The position numbers were made by a program, and so were the translations under genes. From assembly GCA_027919835.1 (NCBI GenBank), contig JANVFP010000003.1:124001-188000 (forward strand): a DNA stretch of 64,000 nucleotides. The letters are read 5' to 3'. The DNA is from Lentinula raphanica. Its lineage: Eukaryota; Basidiomycota; Agaricomycetes; Agaricales; Omphalotaceae. The number at the start of each line of letters is the position of its first letter. Positions within the stretch are counted from its first letter, which is position 1. Below the pieces are notes generated by a model. That model was given only the letters and a program-made list of their open reading frames with translations. It ran no database searches and had not been told where the DNA came from. Below are positions 48,151 through 58,761 of the stretch, piece after piece.

Positions 48151-48545
48151 CATCGTCACCGACGAAATAGAATCGAGGGAAGGAAGACCGCTCTCGTTCC
48201 AGGTACTCTCCAAGAGCCTTCTTGATCTTGTTAAGCAGATCTGCAATTCGCTCGAGACTCTTTTGAATTCCTTGAATGTTCATCACGTCGATGATGAATG
48301 GGGATTTGTAGACTTTCTTCATGACGCCAAGAAACTCTCCGTTGATGTTCTGAAATCGCGCATTTTCAACAGGGAGCAAATGCTTGATGTCAGCGCTCCC
48401 GGAGAAGATACCCTCGAGGTATGCCCATTGCCTCTGCACGTCGAGCCATACATCTGGATCAAGGGTTCAGTAAATGAGCGTGACATCAGTCAAAACGACC
48501 TCACCAAACAGCACATGTATTTGGTTCAGCTTCTCCTCCCATGAG
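48151..48545 (-). pseudogene. Dynein heavy chain fragment: displaced middle linker segment
   Basis: WEEKLNQIHVLF, a 51-base intron, [40 protein letters not shown] and [13 protein letters not shown]. This is exactly the linker portion missing between the two fragments to its left, now placed upstream of them. Its last 125 bases (48,151-48,275) duplicate 47,076-47,200 with only about three differences by eye. It continues in frame into [13 protein letters not shown] of the next fragment, an unnatural order. Confidence 0.88.
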
Positions 48546-48559
48546 CCAGCCTAACCTTG

Positions 48560-48990
48560 AATGTGGAACCCGCCGACCTCAGTTACGGACGTCGTCTGAA
48601 GCTTTCGGGGCTGTACCATGGGCGCATAACCAGCCGGAGGTGTGACGATAGTATAACCAGTAGCGAGAAGAAGGCATCGAGCTGTTCATCAGTAAGATAA
48701 CGGTTATGTTTGTCATCCTGAGAGAGGCCAGGAGTGTTCATAATGATAGGAACCATGGGCGTGTCTTGTACGACCGGAGTCTGATCCCACCTTGAACGCT
48801 TGGGAGTCTCGGTAACAGCAGTTTCCGCAGGAGTAGCATCCCAACGAGACCTTCATTTTTTCGGTGCAGCAGCTTCTAAAGCTTCCTTTGACCGTTCTCC
48901 GGTAGTCGTCTTATTAGGGTCTGCATTCTCATCTGCGGGCTCGTCCCAGCGTCGTTTTCGCCTTGTTTGGTTCGTGCATGACTAAACGAG
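48560..48990 (-). pseudogene. SF3B1 N-terminal fragment
   Basis: The minus strand gives RWDEPADENADPNKTT, then RSRWDATPAETAVTETPKRS and RWDQTP, the tryptophan-containing RWD(E/Q)TP motifs of the U2 snRNP factor SF3B1. HNRYLTDEQLDAFF follows and, after a one-base frame change, TGYTIVTPPAGYAPMVQPRK. TGA interrupts KK-stop-RSRWD where CGA would give Arg. The matching C-terminus lies 7 kb downstream at 40,854-41,410 in the same orientation, with dynein pieces between. Confidence 0.88.
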
Positions 48991-49019
48991 ATTGTCAGAG
49001 AATATTCACGGGAACGGAT

Positions 49020-49262
49020 GGATTTTCTTCTATGGTGAGGAAGGGCTGGAAGTTCCAGTGAGGGTTCAACGTCCGTAATTTTTTCTCGAGCTGGCCGCAC
49101 GTCGATGAGGAATCGGTGATCTGTAGAATTTTTTCTTGACAGTGAGGAACTCGCCGTTGATGTTCTGGAATCGCTGATGGAGGGTTTAGTATGCAAGTTT
49201 GACATCAATGACAACGACCTCACCAAGCAGCACATGTATTCAGTTCAGCTTCTCCTCCCACT
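49020..49262 (-). pseudogene. Degraded second copy of the dynein middle linker
   Basis: WEEKLN-stop-IHVLLGEVV and [20 protein letters not shown] parallel the segment at 48,283-48,545. They carry a stop, an internal deletion of the [10 protein letters not shown] part, and many substitutions. It is directly joined to the dynein C-terminal fragment on its right. Confidence 0.75.
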
Positions 49263-49690
49263 GTCAACGATGAATGCCCCAGGATCGTTGACTCTCTCAA
49301 TGTCAAGAATTAAGTTCAACGTTTCCAGACTCCGTTTCTTGCGATGTGCTACTGCTTGTCTGGTCGCTGTGATGTACGCTTCAGGGTAGAAGAGACCGCC
49401 TAGCCAAACTTCGACATTGTTGAGGTTGTCCACGCCGTGGCTGTCCAGTTGAGTAAGCCGCTTTGCGAAATTAGCCACCCAGCCTGAAACAGCCATGGCC
49501 TTCGGAACTTTGTAGATGCGCCAATGATTAGGAATAGTCCCTTTGGTCAAGGAGCTCATGAGACTACAGAGGTGGTTGGTCTGTTTGAGTTCATGATGCG
49601 ATTCACAAGGTAGAGTGAAGACAGCATTAAGCGCTGATGCAAGTGGCTGCTGTATTCGGAACGACTTTCCGGATTTCAAATCGACTTCCT
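49263..49690 (-). pseudogene. Dynein heavy chain C-terminal fragment
   Basis: Reads IPNHWRIYKVPKAMAVSGWV, FAKRLTQLDSHGVDNL and VWLGGLFYPEAYITATRQAV, then ETLNLILDIERVNDPGAF, the conserved C-terminal domain of dynein heavy chains. It lies upstream of the linker pieces in transcriptional direction, the reverse of its natural position, and has no start or end of its own. It ends about 40 bases from the start codon of the divergent TET/JBP-like gene. Confidence 0.9.
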
Positions 49691-49732
49691 TTTTGGGCGG
49701 CGACCAACATCTCTCTGCAACCGTCGTCATCA

Positions 49733-52700
49733 ATGTCTCAGAGGTCTCAAGCTCAAGTTCAAGTATCTCTATCTCAAGAGCAGACAGAGGCTGCTCTTGC
49801 CTATTTTATAGAGAACCCAGCTTTATTTCCTGCTTCAATTGGAGACCTCTTGCAATCTATACAAACCCAGCTTTCTAGCGCTCCTAACCCACTACCTATA
49901 CTTACTCCTTCCCCTTCACCAGATAGAGGTTTGCCTGTGGTAGGTGATTTTATAACTGAAGCTCAATGCACTGACAAAGTATGTACCTCTGCAGTGCTCT
50001 CACACACCTGGCTCTTCTCTTTTACCTGCGAGTGAGTCAGGTAGTAGTGAGGAGGCGATTCCTAAGCCAAGTCCGGTGTTGAATGAGTCGACTTCGCCAC
50101 CTCTGCTCAAATCTTCATTCTCCCCCACGTCGGAGTCGATTTCATTGCTCACTTCTAGATCTAACACTTCGCTTATGACTGGGTTCAGTCGCTCCGAGTC
50201 CCTGGGGCCCAAGTCATGTCAAGTATCGCCTGAAGCGGTTCTTTTGGAGCCTGAACCGAGTCTTGCACTCACACACAAACTGGGTCGCGCACTTACACCA
50301 CTCCCCAGTTTTTCGCTCACATCCGATCCAGGTCTTTTGTTTACACCTGGGCCAGGTCTTTCACTTGCATCCACAGCAGCTCCTTTGCTCTCACCTGGAT
50401 CGAGGGCTCCTCTTGCCTCAATGACCCCAGCTGCATCAGCACCCCCTATCTTGCCTTTGCAGGCACTTCACGCTTCTCCTGCTAGGCTTACGCCTCCAAC
50501 TGATAACCCTCTACCCTCCTTGCATTTGCTTCCAGGTTTGCCTTCACGTACAGCTTTGGGTCCCTGCTTGCCTCTCTGTTTAGGTTCTCCTTTGGGCTCC
50601 CGTTCCCGTTTGCGATCGCCACCACCTTCACAATCGCAACCACTTTCTCAACCACGTTTGCGTTCGCATTCACGTACACGTTCGCGTTCACACTCACGTA
50701 CACGTACACGTTTGCATTCGCGTTCACATTCGCATTCACATTCGCGTTCGCATTCGCGTGGGTATTCGCGTGAGTCGCGTGAGCGTGATATGATACTTTC
50801 ATATACCCATGAGTCAACCATGCATGAGTCCAGGAGTATCTTGTCACATGATTCAACTGTGCCAGCGTCGTCTCCTCTGCGGCAAACTGCCTCAACCCCT
50901 TTACCCTCCTCAACGCCTTTGCTTGCTTTCAACTCAACTCCTTTGCCTCCTTCCAACTCAACTCCTTGGCTATCTTTTCCATCACCTGAGCCAACTTCAG
51001 CACTTTTCAATACTGCTCTGACCCCTCTTCGGGCTGGGACTCCTTATCGGGCTCTGACCCCTCTTCCAGCTTCGAACTCTTTCCCAGCTACTCCTTTTCC
51101 AGCTTCGACTCCGCTTCCAGCTTCGACTCCGCTTCCGCCTTCTCTTCCCAGGGCTAACGTTCAAACAATATCATCCTATGAGTCAGCCTTTCTGGCAGGT
51201 ATTCAACAAATGGGTTCGTCAAGGGCCCCTACATCTTCACCTACATCTTCACCTGCGCCTTTCCATGGGCTCACCCAATTGCTTACACCCACGCATTTGC
51301 CTACATGTTCTCCTACTCGTTTGCCTACATGTTCTCCTACAGGCTCTCCTATATGTTCCTCTACGCTTACACCCACACCCCTATCTACTCATCTGCCTAC
51401 CCCAAAGCCTATGGATTCAACCAGTCTTGAAGAGTTGACTCTCTTGGGTCTCAAGTTGAGCGGAGGAGTGTACCAAGGGACCAGGAGTGGGTCAAAAAGA
51501 CGAAGAGAAAATGAGGGAGCCGGAGGACAACAGGAACAAGAAGAAGAGGAAGAAGAACAAGAAGAAGAGGAAGAACAAGCAAACGGCTCAAACGGAAGAG
51601 GACGTGGACGAGGACGTGGACGAGGACGAGGACGCGGACGTGGACGCGGGGGAGGTGGTGGTGGAGGGCCTGTAAATGTTGGTTCTGGGGGAACCTGCTC
51701 CAGAAATGGTCAGGCTGTTGCTCGGAGAAAGAAATGACGTGTTAACGCAGGTACTTCTGGACGACAGGAGGAAGAGGAAGAGAACAAGGAAGAAGAAGAA
51801 GAAGATCCCCTGGGAGATAATCCGATCAATAAATCCATCGTCTTTACAGCTGAACGTGCACCAGCCCCTCAAGAGATTCAGCAGCAGGCCTCAAACATCC
51901 TTATGGGTCTTTCTTCATCTGAAGATCACCTTGACTGGGCCCTGGATTTCGTCAAATCAATCAAGGGTGAACCTTGGGCCCAAAGCGATGCCTTGTCCAC
52001 TCACTCCCTGGCTCATTTGGCTGATCGCTGCCATCGTTCTCGAGACATGAGCATTTTTGCAACCTTCTGCCACATGATTAACGACATACTCTTTTCAGCA
52101 AAGATCAACAGGTAGGCTCCCATTCACTTTCCCAGATAGGAGTTGAGGTCTAACCTTTTCAACTAGCATAATGCTTGCACAAAAGATTGTAAATCCTGCC
52201 AAGCTGCCTGGAATCAGAGCCGCTGTGAGTTCAGTCCAACTAGCCGGCTTTTCTCAACAGGAAAAAGAACTTTGGGTGAAGCATGGGTTCCGATGGGCCC
52301 GCTTAGCTTCTGCGGGTTCGGTCCCTCGAACTTTTGACATATTTTACCGCTGAAGCTCGATATCTTTAGGGTCCATCTATATTTTGATGCTAATAGCAGC
52401 AAAGAAGATGAATCAAAATCTTGGGGATGTTATTACCTCAAATGTGTTGCTCGAAGTATGTTACGAACTTCGGGCCCCAAGTTGTAAGTATTTCTCTTAG
52501 AGTTGACCCAGTATTTTCCTCAATCCACGTCTAGATTCTTTTTCTCTAGTACGGGATAATATTGTGCCTGTTGTTGCTCGTTTGCAAAAACTGCTTCAGT
52601 TCACCTTTCCAACATTGTTTTCCAAAGAGATTAGAAAGTATTACCTGATTGAAAACATGATGAATATTGCCTCAGTCGAGAGGACAGATCATTACTTCGA

Positions 52701-54292
52701 TCTTTTTCTTTATAGGTAAGACTTTTCGTTTCTACTTTTCGTTTCTACTCTTAGTTTGGTTTGGCTAACAAAATATTCCAAAGGCAGCCAATCAACGTGC
52801 CAAGAAATGAGTATCTCTGGAAAGAAGTTCTTCAATTCACTAGTTCCGACAATACCTCTTCCTTCTCCTCTTTCAATCGCAGACATCTCTACTCTGCAAG
52901 TAAGAGAGGATCTGAAGAGGCTGTGGATCCCATCATCGATGATGGAGAGCCTCTCTCAGATGAGGAAGACGAAAAATCTATTACGCAAGAAATTCTTACC
53001 GTTAAACCCTCTCCTCTTCCTACCTTCCCTTCTATGTTTGTTGGAGAAATTCTCTGCACAGATTCTCCGAAATGGGGGGTTCTTCATATCATCAAAACAC
53101 GATTCGCTCTTCAGAAAATCCGAAATCCTTTTACTTCAACTAATAAAAAATCACGGACAGAGCAGCATAGAAAACTTGCCTCTGAAGGTGAACGTCCCTC
53201 AACTTTAGAAGAATTTGCTGTGAAGGTAAAGGCTTGCACTTTAATTCTTTATCAAGCTAAGAAGATTGGACTTCTCTAGTTATCGGAGAGGTATACCAAT
53301 CAAGGCTCCATCGTTCCCAATCAGAAATGGCTCCATCTTACTCAAACTGTTATTAACGGGTAAGATCAGGCTTAATTTCGTTGAACTCAAATACTAATAA
53401 AGTAATAGGAGAGAAATCCAGCTCCTTGACGCCAATAACGTTACGATTGCCAGTATTGACTCAACTTTACCTGAAAACCAGCGCTCTCATCTGTGGAATG
53501 CTATCATGGCTTTATGTCATGCAACAGGTGCTAAGCTCCGAGAGCGAAACACTTCCGTTGAAGAGGTCTTACCTCCTTTTCAAGTATGGCATCTGTCGTT
53601 CTGGGGTAGATTCTCTTCTGAGGTAACGCTTACTCAATTTATTCAATACCTAACAGCTCAGACAGTTTATAGGGACAGAAGTTTCCTACAGATATTCATC
53701 CCAGGCATATGAAGAGAATGGACGGTTCTAAAATCAACTACAGCCAATTCTTGGTATATCCTTCTAACGACCTCCAAGAATTCCCTGTGGAAACCGCAGC
53801 TCTATCAAGTTCGATTGGTCCAGTTATTCACGGTATCATCGAGAAGGTAAGTACACCACTTATGTTGCCTTTTTGGTATAACCTAAGAAGTTCTCTTAGC
53901 GACTAGCAAGGAATCCTGATCTATTTGGAGAAGAAATAAAGGCTTCAGTCAACGTTATGCCTCTTCATGACACCTCTATGGTATCACCCTTTATGGGACT
54001 TGCTATCAACATCAACGTTCTCACAGACCCTCATCAAGATAAAGGAGACTTAGGGGGTTGCTTCGTTATAAGCTTGGGAGATTTTTCAGGAGGAGAACTT
54101 TGTCTGTTTCAGCCAAGATTGGTGATAGAAACCAGACATGGTGATGTGGTCGCTTTCAAGTCTCAGGACTATATTCATTTCAATCTTCACTACAAAGGAA
54201 CCAGATCTTCTCTGGTAGTACATACTGATAAGACTGTTAAACGTTTTCAGAAGGATCTGAACGGTTGGTCTTATAACGACTGGGTGAGATAG
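49733..54292 (+). CDS. TET/JBP-like Fe(II)/2-oxoglutarate dioxygenase, copy A
   Basis: The catalytic C-terminus (53,958-54,292) has the double-stranded beta-helix signature HQD (54,032-54,040) in LTDPHQDKGDL, then FSGGELCLFQPR, HGDVVAFKSQDYIHFNLHY with the distal His (54,176 or 54,188), and GTRSSLVVH with the 2-oxoglutarate Arg (54,203). This pattern fits TET/JBP enzymes, which oxidise methylated pyrimidines in DNA; activity here is inferred. The start is MSQRSQAQ; a 55-base intron at 49,940-49,994 joins to a long Pro/Ser/Thr-rich region, an RS-type run (50,640-50,790), a Glu/Gln run (about 51,535) and an RG box (about 51,593-51,670). The splice near 51,670-51,755 is unresolved. Conserved helical exons follow (51,840-52,330, 52,360-52,715, 52,790-53,225, 53,400-53,870). 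No disabling change was found. It is tail-to-tail with copy B. Confidence 0.8.
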
Positions 54293-54577
54293 CTAATAGT
54301 TGGATACCTTACATATAGTTCCCTTCTAGTTCCCCTCATAAAACTAATACTACTACTCAATATGCGCTATATGTTCTGTTCAAAAACGTTCAATTTGGAA
54401 GCAGAATGAGACAGCAAGATAACGGTGTCGCAAGATAACGGTGTCGCAAGATAACGGTGTCGCAAGATACAAGTCAAATATAGCAAATTGAAAGCTCTTT
54501 TGGGAGAGAAAACAAAAGTCTGAGAAAGCCTGGGAAAGCGTATGATAGAAAGATACAATCGTAAACTTGAGTGACGA
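54293..54577. other. Intergenic spacer
   Basis: A spacer between convergent genes. It contains three copies of GATAACGGTGTCGCAA (54,418-54,465), a 17-base tandem repeat, and nothing else recognised. Confidence 0.5.
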
Positions 54578-55169
54578 TTATTTCTGATAATAACTGCTGG
54601 AACTGGAACCAGAACTAGATTCTCCAAATGCCAGAGCCAAGAATCCTTCCAACCTTCGTCGATTTAAACCCTGCATAACGAAAGCTTCACGGGACATGTC
54701 GTTGGGAATTTCTTCAGAAGGGGTATTTTGAAGTGAGACTTCCAAGTAGCATTCCTTTAAATCAAGCTGCTTCTCCTGATCATCGGTGTGCTTCTTCTGA
54801 TTGCGAATTTTCTTCTCCTTCTCCTGCATGGTTTCTTCGTAAAAGAACGTATCATGTCGACGAAGTTTCCTGCTGTCCAGAGGCATCGCAATAGGACTAG
54901 GAGGTGCAGTAGGTATTTCTGTTTCCTCTAACATTCAGTTTAGTATTGATATAAAGACTCAAAAAAATTAGCTACCTCCTGGATAATATACCTTGATTTG
55001 TTTAAAGTGCATCTTGAAGAATCGCTTGTATGTCTTCTTAGCTTTAGCTAGTGACTATGGTTAAACAAAGCTTTTATATTTCAATAGTCTGTATCTCTAC
55101 CTGATATTTTTCTACTTCTCTTGAACCTTCTAGTCGATAGACATCCCAGTAAAGATGTAGAGTATCGAC
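54578..55169 (-). CDS. Unrecognised protein, 3' exons only
   Basis: Three exons chain on the minus strand: TLHLYWDVYRLEGSREVEKY (to about 55,102), AKKTYKRFFKMHFKQIKVYY (about 55,050-54,977), and ETEIPTAPPSPIAMPLDSRK with a Lys/Glu-rich helix and a Ser-rich end (54,934-54,578). Introns have normal GT-AG ends. No start codon is visible upstream in frame, so it is a fragment or has distant exons. Convergent with TET/JBP copy A. Function unknown. Confidence 0.4.
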
Positions 55170-55439
55170 TCATAGTCACAAAGTGAAAGTAAGAAGCAAA
55201 AAAATAATTTAAGCACTCATTTCGACTGTCTTTCATTATTTCTCCCTGTCTAACATTATTTTTGATATTTCACTTTATCCTAGCTCTATTGCCCAGTATT
55301 TGAGTTTCTACAACTTGAAAAATATATATTCCGTATGTTGGTATAATTATTGAATATTATTGAAATTTTAGAAATAGGCACTCTGAAGATATAAAAACTG
55401 CTGAGGCAATTTGGAATAAGCAAGACAACTCAAAAGCAA

Positions 55440-55565
55440 TATGAGGCAAATTGAAATCAGATCCAGGCAAATTGAAAGCAGCTCCAGGCAAATTGAAAGC
55501 AGCTCCAGGCAAATTGAAAGCAGCTCCAGGCAAATTGAAAGCAACCCGAGACAAACCCGAGGCAA
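55440..55565. repeat. 21-base tandem repeat
   Basis: Five to six copies of AGGCAAATTGAAAGCAGCTC plus C, degenerating at both ends. The period is a multiple of three, so it reads as a repeated LPGAAFN peptide on the minus strand, but no gene surrounds it. Confidence 0.85.
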
Positions 55566-55898
55566 ACTGAGAGCAGCCTGAGAAAACTAAAAAGATATCA
55601 AAAAATGCCTAAACTTGGGTCCATTTCTCAAAGCACTCTAAGCACCTCAAAACTTCAGGTCATTTTAAAGGCTTTAGGCATTGGGGCAAATCTCTGGTGT
55701 CTTTCAGGTAGTCCTGATCTGGGGTGCTTTTCCTGATGTTGTCCATTGTTATGCATTAATCCTACAGCTACAGGTGCTAGGAAACAGCTGAGAGACAAAT
55801 TTGGGAAGATTTAGTATGAAGGGAAACTGAGGACAGTGTTTGCTCAACAATACTTAGTGGATGAATGAGATCTCGGAGGCCTTAAGCTTTCTAGCTTT

Positions 55899-56366
55899 TT
55901 GTGGGCAGGAAGAATCTATCTATTCTTCTTCATGTACGTGTATCTAAGTACTGTCCAAAATCTACATTACATGTGGAAGGGAAATTTTATGAAACAAGGT
56001 TGGATCTATTTCTCCTTTTGGGAGTCCAGCCTGACTAATCCTTTTGGTGAGCAAAGTCCGGCTACCCTCAAGTGTCGTATGGGTTCAAGAATTCGAACCT
56101 GGCGCAATTCTGTGCACAGCCTTGTTGAGTTGAGCAAACATGTAGAACTCACAATTAGTATAGGAAACATGCGCAACTATGTAAAGAGATGTTGTGGTGA
56201 AGATGCTCTTGCAGCAATAAAAGAGAGTACCCTGGATCAAGCACAAGCTGCTGTCAGAGAGTTTTCAAAGGGGAAGCAAATGACACTCACTGCGGTTGTC
56301 ACTACAATCAAAACCTGGTTCAAGACCTTCTCGACATGCTCCCCTGACAAGGAAAAGATTCGGTGA
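55899..56366 (+). CDS. Uncertain open frame, no recognised domain
   Basis: The second half of this frame (SVHSLVELSKHVELTISIGN, GEDALAAIKESTLDQAQAAV) looks like an amphipathic helical protein; the first half looks like non-coding sequence. There is no splice context or homologue I know. It may be part of a decayed transposon gene. Repeats of the TCATCAGCAAAAAT type begin at 56,437. Confidence 0.2.
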   Translation: MWAGRIYLFFFMYVYLSTVQNLHYMWKGNFMKQGWIYFSFWESSLTNPFGEQSPATLKCRMGSRIRTWRNSVHSLVELSKHVELTISIGNMRNYVKRCCGEDALAAIKESTLDQAQAAVREFSKGKQMTLTAVVTTIKTWFKTFSTCSPDKEKIR

Positions 56367-57093
56367 ATTCAAACCCATTTCACTCCCTCACTAGACTGTC
56401 CTTAGCTTTCCAACAGAGTGGTAACCGCACGTTGGGTCATCAGCAAAAATGTTCTGTGCTCAGGGCTACCCAACATAGATCTCAAAGAATTCCAGGTTGC
56501 CTGGGGTCTCTAGAGTCTTCAGTATCTTTGGTGTCTCCTGAGACACCCCCCAAAACCTAAAGCCTTCAGAGTTCCTTGAATGTCTTTCAAGGAATTTCTT
56601 TGAATATCTTTAAAAATCTTTGAATATCTCTGAGAATCTCTGAGAGTCTTCCAGAGATATTTAGATATCTTTCAAAGATGTTCCAAAGCTCTTTAATGAG
56701 TTCAAATGATTCAAAAAGTCATTCAATCACTTTTACTTCATCATATGATACTCTATCTATTGCTCTTATATTGACTATATCTACTAACACCCATATATTA
56801 TGATATACTGTATTTGAACTTGATAATTATTAATTTCGGAACACATTCTGATTATATGTATCATAATATATTATTACAACCATTATATATGTATATAATG
56901 TTAACAAATATAATAGATAACAATGTATAGAGTATATGTTTTTATAGCTATATTCAGATTTTGATCTCGTGAAGTTCTTTTTGATTGTACACAGTCCACG
57001 GTGGCAGGTCATGTGACCACCTATATTATTGACAACTGTGAGTTGTAATATTTTAACTGATATCTACACTGTATTATTACACTATACTATCTT
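56367..57093. other. AT-rich stretch with short repeats, no gene
   Basis: 56,437-56,700 is a diverged member of the repeat also seen at 18,536-18,700 (TCATCAGCAAAAA, CTGAGACACCCCCCAA), with CTTTGAATATCTCTGAGA-type units. 56,700-57,090 is AT-rich with no feature. Confidence 0.4.
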
Positions 57094-57317
57094 CATCAGG
57101 AAAAATACCTTGGGTCCAGAGAGCCTAGAGACACCCCCCAAAAGCTTAGGCTTCCCAGGCTTCCCAGAGATTCTCAAAAATTTCCAAAGATTTTCAAAGC
57201 AACTCAGATAAGCCTGAAGACATAAGGTTGACTTAAAATCATTTCAAGAACTTGAAACTGCCTGGAATTTTGGGGGTGTCTCCAGGCAACCTGGGCCTAG
57301 ATAGATTTTTCCTGATG
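57094..57317. mobile_element. MITE, CATCAGGAAAAA family, 224 bases
   Basis: Same length, ends and inner arms as 36,236-36,459 (CATCAGGAAAAA, AGACACCCCCCAAAA, TTTTGGGGGTGTCT, TTTTTCCTGATG). The flanks match by TT. Confidence 0.85.
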
Positions 57318-57775
57318 TTCTAGATGTTAAGATGCAATAGTATCTTATTTCATATTCAATATCTCAAATTTCAAATTTTTGAAAACACTCAAAGTCTTCA
57401 GAGAAGCTCAAATATCTTTCAAAGATGTTCAAAGATATTCAAAGGTCTTTCAAAGATATTCAGAGAACATGAAAAATCTCAAGAAATCTTCAGGATATTG
57501 GAAAAAACCTAGGCAGCTCAGAGTATCCAAGCTCTCTAGAGTATCTGAAGAGCTCAGGTTATTCCCAAAAACCTGGAGCATTTTGGGGATCTCTGAGTTA
57601 CCTTTGAACAATTCAGAAACAATTCTAAAGAATTTCAAGGAAACCAAATTTTGAGCCCTTTTCCCAAAGAGTTCTGAGAGTCTAGATACTTTAAACTATT
57701 TGAAAGACTTTAGACTTTTGGGGAAATCTCTGGTGTCTTTGAAAGACCTCTGGTCAGGGGTATTTTTCCTGATGG
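57318..57775. other. Repeat-rich stretch ending in a MITE-type terminus
   Basis: Degenerate TCAAAGATATTCAAAG units at 57,380-57,470. The stretch ends with ATTTTTCCTGATG at 57,763-57,775, the right terminus of the CATCAGG family; a matching left end was not located with confidence. No gene. Confidence 0.45.
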
Positions 57776-58301
57776 TGGCCGAATCATCTTGCCCATTCTG
57801 AATCGTGCAAGACCGGAGTTTTCGATGGCTGCAGAAAGAAGGATGCCTGAGCCAGTATGTGCCGAGTGAGAAGACCGTTGCACGCAATGTGAGGAAATTA
57901 TATGTAGCTGCAAAAGAAAGTCTGGCCAAGAAGTTACAGGTGAGCACTCAGACAACCCAAGACGAAACTGAACAACTCAGCGAGTGCTTCAGGAATATGA
58001 ATATTTGCTGCCCGTTGAGCTAGATTGCTGGACGTCACCTGATCACAAGGCATTCATGAGTATTATTGCCAAAATACTCCGCAAAAGCAGGAACAATGAG
58101 ACTGAGGAGCTTACCAGAATTCTACTAAATTTTGTCAAGCTCCCATGCTCCCATTCAGTGGAAAACATGGCCAAGGCCCTCATAGAAACTCTAGATGAGT
58201 ATGGAGTTCAACACAAGGTCAGTTTCTAGCATTGGTTTATAGTCGAATATAATGCTCACTCACCCTAGCTCTTTACCGTTACCTGCGACAATGCATCTGG
58301 C
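57776..58301 (+). pseudogene. hAT-family transposase fragment
   Basis: Reads FRWLQKEGCLSQYVPSEKTV, then (after an intron or frame change at about 57,940-57,990) LPVELDCWTSPDHKAFMSII, CSHSVENMAKALIETLDEYG and, past a short intron, LFTVTCDNASGHQ. This is the hAT order: the pre-catalytic region, the D-x-WTS block and the T-x-DNAS block holding the second catalytic Asp. The C-terminal dimerisation domain is absent because a MITE terminus begins right after CDNASG. Both sides are bounded by CATCAGG-type ends, so the fragment survives between MITEs. Confidence 0.8.
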
Positions 58302-58420
58302 CATCAGGAAAAATATATCTAGGCCCAGGTTGCCCAGAATTGCCTGGAGACACCCCCAAAATCCCAAGCAGTTTAAAGACTTTGAAATTATTTCAAGTCA
58401 ACCTAGTGTCTTCAGGCTTA
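58302..58420. mobile_element. Truncated MITE, CATCAGG family
   Basis: Starts CATCAGGAAAAATATATC and continues with GAGACACCCCCAAAATCCC, matching the inverse of the 224-base copies. It ends without the second terminus at about 58,420. Confidence 0.75.
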
Positions 58421-58526
58421 CAGACGTTTGAGAAATTCTTGTCCCGTGGTAGTTTTGGACTGCGAGAAATTCATAAAATACAAAATAATGTTAAAAATAC
58501 AAAATAAAATCCCTTGACTTTACTCA

Positions 58527-58761
58527 ATGGTTTACCGTTGTATCAGCAATGATATGAAGCAGCGAGCACTCCAGCTCCTCGCGGATGACTGGGATATCAT
58601 CAGTATAGTTGAAGCACTTGGTGTTTCAGCAAAAAGTATCACTCGCTGGCAGCAGAACTACGAAACCCATGGACACGTTATCCCTAACTTTTCTGTGCGA
58701 GGTCGACGACGGTTACTCACATCTTCAATGATGCTGGATATTCAAGACCTCTTGAAAGAAG
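58527..58761 (+). pseudogene. Tc1/mariner-type transposase N-terminal fragment
   Basis: MVYRCISNDMKQRALQLLAD, then ISIVEALGVSAKSITRWQQN and GRRRLLTSSMMLDIQDLL: the helix-turn-helix DNA-binding half of basidiomycete Tc1/mariner (IS630-related) transposases. The frame is cut where a CATCAGGAAAATAC terminus starts at about 58,761; the DDE domain is not present downstream. A possible terminal repeat of the parent lies near 58,424-58,490. Confidence 0.8.

Noticed and set aside
50488..50913. Minus-strand frame rich in NANVNANV
   Set aside because: It is the antisense of the RS-type tract of TET/JBP copy A, produced by its 6-base repeat structure.
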